64,000 nucleotides of DNA, taken from NCBI GenBank assembly GCA_035498405.1, contig DATKAE010000130.1, positions 15,305 to 79,304 on the forward strand, given 5' to 3'. The translations under genes were made by a program, and so were the position numbers. Below, piece after piece: positions 32,863 through 41,042 of this stretch. Source of the DNA: DATBFU01 sp035498405 (GTDB lineage Bacteria; Acidobacteriota; Thermoanaerobaculia; UBA5066; Gp7-AA6). The notes under the pieces were generated by a model, which ran no database searches, had not been told where the DNA came from, and saw nothing but the letters and a program-made list of their open reading frames with translations. Within the stretch, counting starts at the first letter, position 1. Every line of letters begins with the position of its first letter.

Positions 32863-35213
32863 TCGGCCCGATTGCGCGGGAGGGCGAGGCTCCGGCCTTG
32901 CCGGCGGCGGCGGCGCTCGTCGCCGGCATCCTGCTCGGCAGCCGGTCGGTGACGGGCGAGCTCCTGTCGGCGATGTTGATCCTTGCGACCGGGTGCTGGC
33001 TCTTCCTGATGCGGAACGCGCCCCGGAGGTTCGGGAGCCGCGCGCTCGCGCTCGGCCTGCTATGGCTTGCCGCCGGGTTTCTCTCCGGGCGGCTCCGGAT
33101 CGCCGTGCCGGCGGAGACGGCGAGGAGGACCTTCTCGTCTCTTTCTTCCACCGCCGCGAGCGCGGTCCGCGTCGAAGGGATGTTGACCGACTATTGGTTC
33201 GGAGCCCCGCCGCAAGTTCGGGGGCGCTTGCGGGCGACGGCGATCGGAGACACCAGGCACCCTTCCGCTTTTCCGGCGGAGGTGTTTCTCTTCGCCGGGG
33301 GCGGCACGCCCGTTGCGTCGCTGGCCGACCGCGGCGATCGAGTCATCCTGACGGGGCACCTTCGTCCCGAAGACGTCCCCGCTTCCGAGCGCGACGTCGT
33401 GCTGCCCTGGACGCGCTACCGGCTGTCGGTCAAGAGCGCCCGCTTGGTCGAGCCGCGCGGGCGGACTCTCGCGTCCTGGCTGCAGATGCCGAACCGCCTG
33501 CTCTTCGCCTCGATGCCGATGCGGGGACCGGCCTTCGAGAGGCAGGTGCGCGGCCCGCTGGCGGCGCTCCTTCTCGGCCGCACCTCGGAGCTCGACCGCG
33601 GGATGGTGGCGCGTTATCGTCGCGGGGGGCTGTATCACCTTCTGGTCGTCTCGGGATTGCACGTCGCTCTGGCCGCTGGGCTCGTGTTCTGGGCGCTGCG
33701 GGCGGCCGGGGTGCGCGGCAAGGCGCGCGACGCCTGCCTGCTGGCGGCCGTCGTCGCGATCGTGCTCGTCGGCGGCGCCAATCCTCCCGCGGTTCGGGCA
33801 GGCTTGGTCTTCACCATCTTCCTCCTGGCACGCCTCCTCGAGCGTCCCATCCGGGGGACTCAGGCCGCGGGACTCTCGGCGGTCGTGCTCTTTCTCGCGG
33901 CGCCCGCCGAGGTCTTCTCGATCGGCTGCGTGCTCACGTTCGCCGCGGTCGCGGGAATCGCGCTGTTCTCGGCGCCGATCCGGAGCTGGCTTCCCGGCCG
34001 GCCGGCATGGCTCTTCACGGGACTCGCGACGGCGCTGGCAGCGGAGATCGCGACGGCACCGGTGCTCCTCTGGAGGTTCAACTTGCTCGCCGCCGGCGCG
34101 TGGCTGACCGCCCCGCTCTCCATTCCGCTATCCGGCGGACTCATCGCGCTCGGCGCTCTCGTTCTGGTGCTCTTCGCTTTCGGAGTGTTTCCGACGCCAC
34201 TCGTGTCGCTTTTTGCGGCGGGCGCTCGGCTGCTCGAATGGCTGGCCGAGCGGGCCGGGGGAGTCGCCTTCCTCCGGCCGACACCGCCGCTCGCCGGAGT
34301 TCTCGCGGTGGGAACGCTCACCCTCGGAGCGGCGCTCGGCCCGCGGAGGCTGCGGCCCTGGTCGGCCGCCCTTGCGGCCGCGCTCTTCCTGATCCTTGCG
34401 CTGCGGCCCGGTCCGGGCGGGCCCGAGAGCGGCTTCTCGCTCGAGGCCTTGGATGTGGGGCAGGGGGACGCGCTTCTTCTGCGTTGGGGCCGCCACGCTT
34501 TGCTCGTGGACGGCGGCGGCCCCTTCGACCTCGATGCGAGGGATTTTGGTCGCACCCGACTTCTGCCGAAGCTCCTCGACCGGGGCGTGACGGCCCTGGA
34601 CGCCGTTCTCTTGAGCCATCCGCACCCGGATCACGCGCTCGGCCTCTTCGCCGTTCTCGACGAGCTGTCCGTCGGGAGGGTCTGGCGATCGGCGGGCGAG
34701 GACGAAGGGGGGCTCAACGCCGCCCTGGAGGCCGCGGCGCGGCAGCGCGGCGTTCCGGTCTCGGTCCTCGAGGCGGGAACGCTCGACATCGGCGGCGCGC
34801 GGCTGACGGTTCTTCAGTCGGGGGGACCCCGCCGAAAGCGGGACTCGGTCAACGATCAGTCCGTGGTGGCCGTGTTCGAACGGGGCGGCCGACGTGCGCT
34901 CTTGACCGGCGACGCCGGAGCGGCGGCGGAGGAAGATCTCCTGGATGCCGGAGCGGTTTCGGCGGTCGACGTGCTGAAAGTGGGGCACCACGGGAGCCGC
35001 GGCTCGACAACCGCCGCGTTTCTCGAGGCGGCGTGTCCGCGCCTGGCGCTTCTTTCCTGCGGTCGCGAAAACCGCTTCGGACATCCCGCCCCGGAAACGC
35101 TCGCGGCGCTCGAGGCCCGCCGAATCCCCGTCTATCGGACCGACCTCTGCTCCGACGTGCGCGTCGATCTGCTCCCGGGCGCGACGCGCCTCAGGCTGCG
35201 GGGGCTGCCCTGA
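32859..35213 (+). CDS. comEC: ComEC/Rec2 DNA-uptake channel protein
   Basis: A 784-aa inner-membrane protein. It has the N-terminal OB/DUF4131-type region (~1-200), a competence channel with LLVVSGLHVALAAGLVFWAL (~258) and some ten membrane helices to ~510, and a C-terminal metallo-beta-lactamase domain. The latter includes LDVGQGDALLLRWG, SHPHPDHALGLF, LLTGDAGAAAEEDLL and LKVGHHGSRGSTT. All three parts are intact, so natural transformation is possible if pili and ComEA-like proteins are encoded elsewhere. Four-nt ATGA overlap upstream. Confidence 0.92.
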   Translation: MIGPIAREGEAPALPAAAALVAGILLGSRSVTGELLSAMLILATGCWLFLMRNAPRRFGSRALALGLLWLAAGFLSGRLRIAVPAETARRTFSSLSSTAASAVRVEGMLTDYWFGAPPQVRGRLRATAIGDTRHPSAFPAEVFLFAGGGTPVASLADRGDRVILTGHLRPEDVPASERDVVLPWTRYRLSVKSARLVEPRGRTLASWLQMPNRLLFASMPMRGPAFERQVRGPLAALLLGRTSELDRGMVARYRRGGLYHLLVVSGLHVALAAGLVFWALRAAGVRGKARDACLLAAVVAIVLVGGANPPAVRAGLVFTIFLLARLLERPIRGTQAAGLSAVVLFLAAPAEVFSIGCVLTFAAVAGIALFSAPIRSWLPGRPAWLFTGLATALAAEIATAPVLLWRFNLLAAGAWLTAPLSIPLSGGLIALGALVLVLFAFGVFPTPLVSLFAAGARLLEWLAERAGGVAFLRPTPPLAGVLAVGTLTLGAALGPRRLRPWSAALAAALFLILALRPGPGGPESGFSLEALDVGQGDALLLRWGRHALLVDGGGPFDLDARDFGRTRLLPKLLDRGVTALDAVLLSHPHPDHALGLFAVLDELSVGRVWRSAGEDEGGLNAALEAAARQRGVPVSVLEAGTLDIGGARLTVLQSGGPRRKRDSVNDQSVVAVFERGGRRALLTGDAGAAAEEDLLDAGAVSAVDVLKVGHHGSRGSTTAAFLEAACPRLALLSCGRENRFGHPAPETLAALEARRIPVYRTDLCSDVRVDLLPGATRLRLRGLP

Positions 35214-36154
35214 GCCGGGAGACGCGGCCGCCGCTTCTGGTCGTGCTCGGGCCCACAGGCGCCGGCAAGAGCGAGCTCGCGCACGGGGTGGCCCGTATTC
35301 GCGGCGGCGAGATCGTTTCGGCCGACGCGTTTGCCGTGTATCGGGGGCTGGACGTCGGGACCGACAAGCCCTCGCCGGAGCGTCGCCGACAGGTTCCCTA
35401 CCACCTGATCGACGTTGCGGACCCCGACGAGACGTACTCGGCCGGCCGCTGGCAGCACGAGGCCCGGGCCGTGATCGAGGAGATCACGGCGCGCGGGAGG
35501 CTCCCGATCGTCTGCGGCGGAAGCGGTTTCTACATTCAGGCGCTGCTGGAAGGCTTGCCTCCGGGCGAGGCGCGGGACCCGGTTTTGCGCGCCGCACTGA
35601 CGCGGTGGGGAAGTCGGAATCCGGCGGGCGCGCGGCGGCTGCTCCGCGTGAACGATCCTGCCGCCGCGGGCCACATCGCCCCGGGCAATCTTCGATACGT
35701 CTTGCGAGCCCTCGAGGTCCTGTTGGTCACGGGCCGCCGCCCGTCGGCTCGGCTGCCGGGCCGCGACACGTGGGCCAGTCAATACCGCGTCACGAAGGTC
35801 GGCGTCTCGCCGACGCGGGAGGACCTCTATGCTAGGATCGCCCGCAGAGTCCGCGAGATGCTCGAGTCGGGGTGGGAGGAGGAGGTTCGGCGGCTTCTCG
35901 CGGAGGGTTACTCGAGCGGCGCGAACGCTTTTGGGGCGATCGGGTACCGGGAGATGGCTGATGCGGTCCTCTCGGGCCATGCCGATGCGCTGGAAGTAGA
36001 GAGGAAGATCGTGACGGCCACCCGACAATTGGCCCGGCGGCAGGCAACGTGGTTCCGGCGCGAGCGCGACGTGGTCTGGATGGAGCCCGAGGGGGCCCTG
36101 GCCCGGACACTCGCGCTCCTGGACACGGACAGCGAGACGGGGAGACACGGATGA
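35210..36154 (+). CDS. miaA: tRNA dimethylallyltransferase
   Basis: Adds a dimethylallyl group to A37 of tRNAs reading UNN codons. The 314-aa protein has P-loop VLGPTGAGKSELAHGV, SADAFAVYRGLDVGTDKP, PYHLIDVADPDETYSAGRWQ, PIVCGGSGFYIQALLEG, and the C-terminal QLARRQATWFRRE. The P-loop begins only ~12 codons after the comEC stop and no ATG, GTG or TTG lies before it in frame. The likely start is CTG 35210, overlapping the comEC stop as CTGA with GGGGG 5 nt upstream. The stop overlaps hfq as ATGA. Confidence 0.92.
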   Translation: MSRETRPPLLVVLGPTGAGKSELAHGVARIRGGEIVSADAFAVYRGLDVGTDKPSPERRRQVPYHLIDVADPDETYSAGRWQHEARAVIEEITARGRLPIVCGGSGFYIQALLEGLPPGEARDPVLRAALTRWGSRNPAGARRLLRVNDPAAAGHIAPGNLRYVLRALEVLLVTGRRPSARLPGRDTWASQYRVTKVGVSPTREDLYARIARRVREMLESGWEEEVRRLLAEGYSSGANAFGAIGYREMADAVLSGHADALEVERKIVTATRQLARRQATWFRRERDVVWMEPEGALARTLALLDTDSETGRHG

Positions 36155-36372
36155 ACAAGGCCCCAATCAACGTGCAGGATTCCTTCTTCTACAACCTCCG
36201 AAAGGACAACACGGCGATCACGGTTCGGCTGACCTCGGGTGAGGAGCGGATGGGACGGCTGCGTCGGTTCGACAAGTTCGCGCTGGTTCTGGAGGTGGAT
36301 GGGCGCGAGGAGATGATCTACAAACACGCCATCGCCTCGATCCGCCCCGAGAACCTGCCGCCCGGGACGTAG
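36151..36372 (+). CDS. hfq: RNA chaperone Hfq
   Basis: Sm-like hexameric RNA chaperone that pairs small RNAs with mRNAs. 73 aa: Sm1 with VQDSFFYNLRKDNTAITVRL, and Sm2 with the YKHAIASIRPE segment corresponding to the YKHAI signature. The usual Gln of the proximal site (near Q8 in E. coli) is represented in NVQDSF. The C-terminal tail is minimal. The miaA-hfq pair is conserved widely. Confidence 0.94.
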   Translation: MNKAPINVQDSFFYNLRKDNTAITVRLTSGEERMGRLRRFDKFALVLEVDGREEMIYKHAIASIRPENLPPGT

Positions 36373-36467
36373 CGGGCCGTCGTCAGGCGGCGCCGACGCA
36401 CAGTCACCGGGGAGGGCCGACGGCTTCCGACACGGATTCTTGCAGTCTTCCAGCCCGAGAGGCCGGG

Positions 36468-37799
36468 GTGTCTCGCGTGAACCGGATGGCGTGGCCGTTT
36501 TCGGCGCTTGCCGTCCTTCTGCTCTCGGTTTGTTGCGCGACTCCACCGCGCCCCGCGCCGGCACGCGATCAATTTCCACTCGATCCCCGCGAGAGCCTCG
36601 CGGGTCCATTCCCCGCGGGTGTCGAGTCCGGATGGGAGGCCCTGCTCGCCGGCAACTCCGCGAAGGCCCGCTCCGAGTTCGCGCGGGCGGGGTCGCCGAA
36701 GCCCGTTCTCGCCGCCGAGATCGGAGAGATCGAGGCGCTGGTCCTGGCGCGAGATCTGTCGGCGGCGCTCGCGTCCTGCCGCCGGGTCCTGGCCGCGAGC
36801 AACCCGACGGTACCGCTCTTGACCGCTTGCGGAGAGGCCCACGCGCGCTCGGGGCAAGCGCTCGACGCCTGGCATCTCTACCGACAGGCCGTCGCGAGCG
36901 CTCCCGGGCGGCCCGGGCTCGAGAAGCGAGCGCAGGAGCTGCGAGTACAGGCCGGCGAGCAGCTGCGGCGGCAAGCGCAGGAGGCGGCCGGGCACGAGGA
37001 TTGGAAAGCGGCGTTGCAGGCGGCCGCCCTGGCCGTCGAGGTTGATCCGGGCTCGGCGCCAGCCTGGGAGACCGCCGGCGACATCGATCTCGAGGCGGGG
37101 GATCGCCCCGCCGCGCTCGCGCGCTTTCGGGGAGCCTTGACGCTCGCGCCCGGGGACCGAACTCTTCAGGAGAAAGTCGCGCGGCTCGCCCTGGAGCTTT
37201 CCGACTACGCGGTGGCCATTCCCGTCCTGGACACGCTCGCGGCCCAGGATCCGCAATTCGAAGCCGAGGCCGAAAGGGCCCGGCTCGCGTTTCGACTCGC
37301 CAACTGGCCGTCTGCCGTGCGCGCCGCCGCGCGCTCGGAGCGCCTGACGCGCGGCCAGGCGGCGGGCCTCGTCTGGTGGATGGTTCCGGAAGTGCGGGAA
37401 GCCAAGGTGACCGAGAGTGTCATCGCGAGCGACGTGGTGGGCCGTAGCGACAGCCAGGAGATCCTGCGGGCGGTCGGGTTGGGACTGCTCGAGGTCGACC
37501 GCGAGACCCACCGAGCAAGCCCCGATGGCCCCTTGACACTTTCCGCGGCGGCCCGCCTCTACCTGCGCCTGGTCGCCCTATTGCAGCCCGATCCGCCGCC
37601 GGCGTGCCTGGCCGAGCATCCCGACGAGGTGGTTTCGGGGGTGGAAGCGATCCGCCTCGCCCGGGACTGCAAGATCTTGGGCGAGAGCGAAGCCCCGGCC
37701 GTCAGTGGAGCGGCGTTTCTTCGGGCCCTCGACCGCGTCCAGGCGCTCGCCGGCAAAGGAGAGAATGCCCAGAGCTCTCGGGAGGAAGGACCGAAATGA
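36468..37799 (+). CDS. TPR-repeat lipoprotein
   Basis: A 443-aa predicted lipoprotein: signal FSALAVLLLSVCC gives a lipobox cysteine near residue 22-23. The mature part has tandem helical repeats (~55-270) of TPR character, such as AHARSGQALDAWHLYRQAVASAPG and WETAGDIDLEAGDRPAALARFRGALTLAPG. The C-terminal ~150 residues are helical without a known domain. Start GTG 36468; GTG 36477 and ATG 36486 are in-frame alternatives. The stop overlaps the phosphatidyltransferase gene as ATGA. Probable scaffold in the envelope; partner unknown. Confidence 0.78.
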   Translation: MSRVNRMAWPFSALAVLLLSVCCATPPRPAPARDQFPLDPRESLAGPFPAGVESGWEALLAGNSAKARSEFARAGSPKPVLAAEIGEIEALVLARDLSAALASCRRVLAASNPTVPLLTACGEAHARSGQALDAWHLYRQAVASAPGRPGLEKRAQELRVQAGEQLRRQAQEAAGHEDWKAALQAAALAVEVDPGSAPAWETAGDIDLEAGDRPAALARFRGALTLAPGDRTLQEKVARLALELSDYAVAIPVLDTLAAQDPQFEAEAERARLAFRLANWPSAVRAAARSERLTRGQAAGLVWWMVPEVREAKVTESVIASDVVGRSDSQEILRAVGLGLLEVDRETHRASPDGPLTLSAAARLYLRLVALLQPDPPPACLAEHPDEVVSGVEAIRLARDCKILGESEAPAVSGAAFLRALDRVQALAGKGENAQSSREEGPK

Positions 37800-38368
37800 A
37801 GGGCCCCTGGACCCTGCCGAACTTCATCACGCTTCTGCGGCTGGCGGCGCTGCCCTTCTTTCTCGTGGCGATTGCGGACGGGCGCTTCGACATCGCCCTG
37901 GGAATCTTCGTCGCGGCGGGGCTGTCCGACGGCGTGGACGGCTTTCTGGCGAGGCGATTCGACATGCGGTCGGCGATCGGCGCCTACCTCGACCCGATCG
38001 CCGACAAGCTGATGCTCATGAGTTCCTACCTCTTCCTCGCAATCCCGTCCTATCCCGCGGTCGTCAAGGTGCCGGTCTGGCTGGCCGTGCTCGTGATCTC
38101 GCGCGACTTCCTTCTGCTCTTGGTCGCGCTGCTCCTGATCCTGACCGGGGCGCGGCGGCGTTTCCCGCCGAGCTGGGTCGGAAAGGTCACGACGGTGACG
38201 CAGATCATCACCGTCCTCTTCGTCCTCTGCGCCAATCTCTGGAATTGGCCAAACGCGATCGTGCTGATCGCCTTCGGCGCCGCCGCCACGACGACGATCC
38301 TCTCGGGCTTCGACTATGTGCACCAGACGGCCCGCACCTCCGCGGCCGAGGGCAGCGGAGAATCTTGA
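37796..38368 (+). CDS. pgsA: CDP-alcohol phosphatidyltransferase (PgsA-like)
   Basis: Inner-membrane enzyme of phospholipid synthesis; PgsA makes phosphatidylglycerophosphate from CDP-diacylglycerol. The 190-aa protein has NFITLLRLAALPFF at the N-terminus and the family motif DGFLARRFD...GAYLDPIADK (DGx2ARx8Gx3Dx3D, ~47-69), with all three aspartates present. About five membrane helices are visible. Other family members (cardiolipin or phosphatidylserine/inositol synthases) cannot be excluded. The stop overlaps the next start as TTGA. Confidence 0.85.
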   Translation: MKGPWTLPNFITLLRLAALPFFLVAIADGRFDIALGIFVAAGLSDGVDGFLARRFDMRSAIGAYLDPIADKLMLMSSYLFLAIPSYPAVVKVPVWLAVLVISRDFLLLLVALLLILTGARRRFPPSWVGKVTTVTQIITVLFVLCANLWNWPNAIVLIAFGAAATTTILSGFDYVHQTARTSAAEGSGES

Positions 38369-38616
38369 TCCGGCTGCGCCTGCTCTCGAGACCGGACTGC
38401 CACCTTTGCGAAGAGATGCGCCGGGAAGTGGACGAACTGCTGCAAGGCGAAGCGCGCGAGTGGGAGATCCTGGACGTGGACCGGGATCCGGACCTCGCCA
38501 GAAAGTATGGCGAGGAGGTCCCCGTGCTCTTCGTCAACGACCGGCTCTTCGCCAAGGTGCGGCTACCGCGCCTCGCCTCCGGGCTTCGCTTGCGCCGCGC
38601 GGCGGGCCTGCAATAG
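38365..38616 (+). CDS. Glutaredoxin-like thiol protein
   Basis: An 83-aa single-domain thioredoxin-fold protein: LRLLSRPDCHLCEEMRREV carries a CHLC redox pair, ILDVDRDPDLARKYGEEVPVLFVND has the cis-proline. This matches the glutaredoxin-family/DUF836 group. It starts with TTG, overlapping the upstream stop as TTGA, with GGAG 4 nt ahead. Confidence 0.8.
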   Translation: MIRLRLLSRPDCHLCEEMRREVDELLQGEAREWEILDVDRDPDLARKYGEEVPVLFVNDRLFAKVRLPRLASGLRLRRAAGLQ

Positions 38617-38710
38617 TCACGTCGTCACAGAAGGTACCGTCGGTTTCCGCCTCCGCACATTCGCTCGATTGGCAACGCCGGAGCTCGCGGGTCCTCGCTC
38701 CGGCCTGGGA

Positions 38711-38716
38711 TAGTGT
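38711..38716 (+). promoter_or_regulatory. -10 box giving a leaderless mRNA
   Basis: TAGTGT lies exactly 6 nt before the GTG of the outer-membrane barrel gene; no ribosome-binding site and no clear -35 precede it. Confidence 0.4.
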
Positions 38717-38722
38717 GCGCGG

Positions 38723-39388
38723 GTGCCTCGATTTCCCTGGCGCGCTGTTTGGATCGCCGCGCTCGCTTGTTCGGGCGTCTCCGGCGTGATGGCGGCGCAA
38801 TCGCCTGGCGGGAGCTGTCCGTTCGAGCTCACGCCCATGTTCGGATACCGTCTCGAAGGCACTCTCAATCCGGAGGACCCGGCGGCGGTCCGGATCTCTC
38901 TCCAGGACCATGCGACCTTCGGGATCAACTTCGGCTACTGGATCGACGCGAACGGAAGCCTCGAGGTCCAGTACAGCCGCACGCCGACGGAGGCCGTTTC
39001 GGCATCGTCTGCGACCACGCCCGGCCGGACGCTCGATGTGACCGTCCAGGACATCCAGTTCGCTGGGCTTGCCCACTTTCGCGTCGCGAACCCGCGCGTC
39101 CGTCCCTATCTGGGGCTTGGTCTCGGAGTCACCATCCTCGACCCGGGCGATCGATTCGCCACCACGACGCGCTTCAGCTTCAGTCTCTTTGGCGGAGTGA
39201 AGACTTATCTGAGCGACCGCCTTGGCCTGCGATTCGAGGCCCGGTGGATTCCGGCGTACCTCTCCTCGGGCGGCAGCGGGTTCTGGTGCGTCTGGTTGGG
39301 CGGCACGGCCGTCTGCCACGCAAGCGTGAGTGACGTGCGTCTGCTCGAACAGGGCGACTTTCGCGCTGGCCTGATCCTGCGCTTTTGA
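38723..39388 (+). CDS. Outer-membrane beta-barrel protein
   Basis: A 221-aa exported protein with signal peptide (cleavage after GVMAAQ, ~25). Alternating hydrophobic strands fit an eight-stranded OmpA/OmpW-like barrel: FELTPMFGYRLEG, FGINFGYWID, GSLEVQYSRT, VRPYLGLGLGVTIL, FSFSLFGGVKTYL, LGLRFEARWIPAYL and the C-terminal AGLILRF ending in phenylalanine. No peptidoglycan-binding domain. Role unknown. Confidence 0.8.
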   Translation: MPRFPWRAVWIAALACSGVSGVMAAQSPGGSCPFELTPMFGYRLEGTLNPEDPAAVRISLQDHATFGINFGYWIDANGSLEVQYSRTPTEAVSASSATTPGRTLDVTVQDIQFAGLAHFRVANPRVRPYLGLGLGVTILDPGDRFATTTRFSFSLFGGVKTYLSDRLGLRFEARWIPAYLSSGGSGFWCVWLGGTAVCHASVSDVRLLEQGDFRAGLILRF

Positions 39389-39434
39389 AGACGGCGAAGG
39401 CCTCTCTCCCGTGGCGAGGCGGCATCGGCTGAAT

Positions 39435-39458
39435 GGTTAACTATTCGGTTAACTATTC
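39435..39458 (+). repeat. Tandem duplication of a 12-bp AT-rich unit
   Basis: GGTTAACTATTC occurs twice back to back (39435-39446 and 39447-39458), flanked by GAAT on both sides, about 30 nt upstream of the tRNA promoter. Each unit contains the palindrome GTTAAC. The local base composition is far more AT-rich than the surroundings. Confidence 0.7.
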
Positions 39459-39487
39459 TGAATCCCTTCCGAGTAGGACCGTGCTGG

Positions 39488-39516
39488 TTGCCCGCTCGGC
39501 GCGGTTTGGCTATATT
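39488..39516 (+). promoter_or_regulatory. tRNA-Gly promoter
   Basis: TTGCCC (39488-39493), 17-nt spacer, TATATT (39511-39516); predicted transcription start about 6 nt before the mature tRNA 5' end. Confidence 0.6.
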
Positions 39517-39528
39517 CGAGCGGCCCGA

Positions 39529-39604
39529 GCGGGCATAGCTCAGCTGGTAGAGCGTCAGCTTCCCAAGCTGGATGTCGCGGGTTCGATCCCCGTTGCCCGC
39601 TCCA
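39529..39604 (+). tRNA. tRNA-Gly (anticodon CCC)
   Basis: The 76-nt cloverleaf has acceptor GCGGGCA paired with TGCCCGC, D-loop AGCTCAGCTGGTAGAGC, anticodon loop TTCCCAA and T-arm with GGGTTCGATCCCC. The discriminator T and 3' CCA are genome-encoded. A G-T wobble closes the top of the anticodon stem. The anticodon CCC reads GGG. In the 39389-39731 spacer nothing else was identified apart from the tandem repeat and promoter; the 127 nt after the tRNA hold no clear terminator. Confidence 0.95.
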
Positions 39605-39731
39605 TAATCTCGAGGGTCTAAACGCGGCGCAGTGCTCGTCTTTACGGCGGCTCCGTTGAGGCGACGGGTTAGGCGGCCCTGACACACCGGAAAACTGGCG
39701 GATCCAAGCCCGAAACGAGAGGTGCGGGGGT

Positions 39732-40187
39732 ATGAAACACAGCTTGATCGTGCTGCTGGCTGTCGCGATACCCATTGCCGCTCGAGGGGTACCAGACGCC
39801 TCCGAGGCGAAGGCCGAGAGGGAGATACGGGACTCGCTGGCTCGATGGGTCGGGGCGTCGAATCGCGGCGATTGGAAGGAGGCCGTCAAGATATGGGCTC
39901 CCGACCTGATCGGCTGGTACCCGGGGATGCCGGACGACACGTTCGCCCGTGAGGCCGAGGCTGCCGCGAAGGGCGGTGCACCGCGGACCCGGTACGAGCT
40001 CGAGATCAAAGAGGTCATCGTCTCGGGCTCGCTGGCCGTGGTTCGAGACGTCTGTACATTCTCGACGATGGGGAAGGCCGGGGAGCAGACGGTAGAGAAA
40101 GTGAAGAGCTTCGAGGTGTGGCGTCGGCAGCCCGATGGTGCGTGGAAGATCGCCCGCTGGATAAGCGCGCCGGAACCGAAGCAATGA
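39732..40187 (+). CDS. Secreted NTF2/SnoaL-like protein
   Basis: A 151-aa protein with a signal peptide (LIVLLAVAIPIAARG). The NTF2-like cone fold is suggested by REIRDSLARWVGASNRGDWKEA, the central VIVSGSLAVVRDVCTFS strands and the C-terminal KSFEVWRRQPDGAWKIARWI typical of SnoaL/DUF4440 proteins. Function unknown; such folds serve as small enzymes or binding proteins. Base composition looks lower in GC than neighbouring genes and it lies directly behind a tRNA, which hints at acquisition. Confidence 0.75.
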   Translation: MKHSLIVLLAVAIPIAARGVPDASEAKAEREIRDSLARWVGASNRGDWKEAVKIWAPDLIGWYPGMPDDTFAREAEAAAKGGAPRTRYELEIKEVIVSGSLAVVRDVCTFSTMGKAGEQTVEKVKSFEVWRRQPDGAWKIARWISAPEPKQ

Positions 40188-40243
40188 GCGGTTTCATGGG
40201 CGCCGGGCGTCTGTTCTGAGTGAGCAGCGAAGGAGGAGGCGTG

Positions 40244-40501
40244 ATGCCGTACATCAAGCAATCGGACCGGGTCGAGATCTCGTCCGGGGCTCGCCTCGCG
40301 AAGACGGCCGGAGAACTGAACTTCCGGCTCACATCGATCGCGAATGAGTATCTCGAGGCGCGGGGTCAGTCGTACACGACCTTCAACGAAGTCATTGGCG
40401 CTCTCGAGTGCGCCAAGCTCGAAATGTACCGGCGTATGGTCGCGCCGTACGAGGATCGCAAGATGATCGAGAACGGAGACGTCTACGGCAAGAAAACGTG
40501 A
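40244..40501 (+). CDS. DUF6899-like small protein
   Basis: An 85-aa protein: MPYIKQSDRVE at the start, GELNFRLTSIANEYLEARG in the middle, and the conserved FNEVIGALECAKLEMYRRMVA followed by PYEDRKMIENGDVY. This resembles small proteins (DUF6899 as I recall the family) found on phage, plasmid and bacterial genomes with unknown role. ATG 40244 has AAGGAGGAGG just upstream. Base composition is again lower in GC than average. Confidence 0.75.
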   Translation: MPYIKQSDRVEISSGARLAKTAGELNFRLTSIANEYLEARGQSYTTFNEVIGALECAKLEMYRRMVAPYEDRKMIENGDVYGKKT

Positions 40502-40658
40502 CCTCGGCGCTACTGCTCGACGGCGGACGGGGAGCGCCGCGACGGCGAGTTGGCCGCCACAACGCCCATGTCACGCGATCTCGGCCATCGGTGGAACCAG
40601 GCGACTTCTCGTCGGATCCCGAAGTGGTGGACGCGGCCCGCGTAATAGGAGAGATAGC

Positions 40659-41042
40659 ATGGTCGAGCTGTTGCCGCCGCTCTGGCTGATCCGCGCCGCC
40701 GTTGCCGCCGTTTGGCTCTACGAGGGGCTGTGGTGCAAGCTGCTCGGCCGCGAGAGCCGCCAGCTCCAGATTGTCGAGGCCGTGCCCCGTTTCGGCCCGC
40801 GCATCGGAGCGCTCTTCTTGAAGCTTCTGGGAGCGGTCGAGCTCGGACTGGCCCTCTGGGTGTGGAGCGGCACGCTGCCGATTCCCTGCGCGGTGGCTCA
40901 GACGCTGCTCCTCGTGACGCTAAACGCCAGCGGCCTGCTCTGGGCACGCGGTCTCATTCACGATCCCGGCGGCATGGTGGTCAAGAATTTCGCGTTCCTG
41001 GTCCTCGCCTGGGTCTCGGCCGGCCTGGCCGGATCGCGATGA
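40659..41042 (+). CDS. DoxX-like membrane protein
   Basis: A 127-aa integral membrane protein with four helices (~5-22, 47-68, 74-95, 106-124). The pattern RAAVAAVWLYEGLWCKLLG followed by GALFLKLLGAVELGLALWV fits DoxX/DoxX-like proteins, which are linked to quinone-dependent oxidation or thiol stress in some species. Its stop overlaps the next gene as ATGA, so it belongs with the BtaA-like and SRPBCC genes. The preceding 157 nt contain nothing I recognise. Confidence 0.75.
   Translation: MVELLPPLWLIRAAVAAVWLYEGLWCKLLGRESRQLQIVEAVPRFGPRIGALFLKLLGAVELGLALWVWSGTLPIPCAVAQTLLLVTLNASGLLWARGLIHDPGGMVVKNFAFLVLAWVSAGLAGSR

Noticed and set aside
39616..39674. attC-like site (GTCTAAAC ... GGGTTAGGC) right after the tRNA, with a cassette-sized gene following
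   Set aside because: The right core GTTAGGC is fine, but the left core has an extra base and the inner arms do not pair well. No second site follows the NTF2-like gene and no integrase is present.
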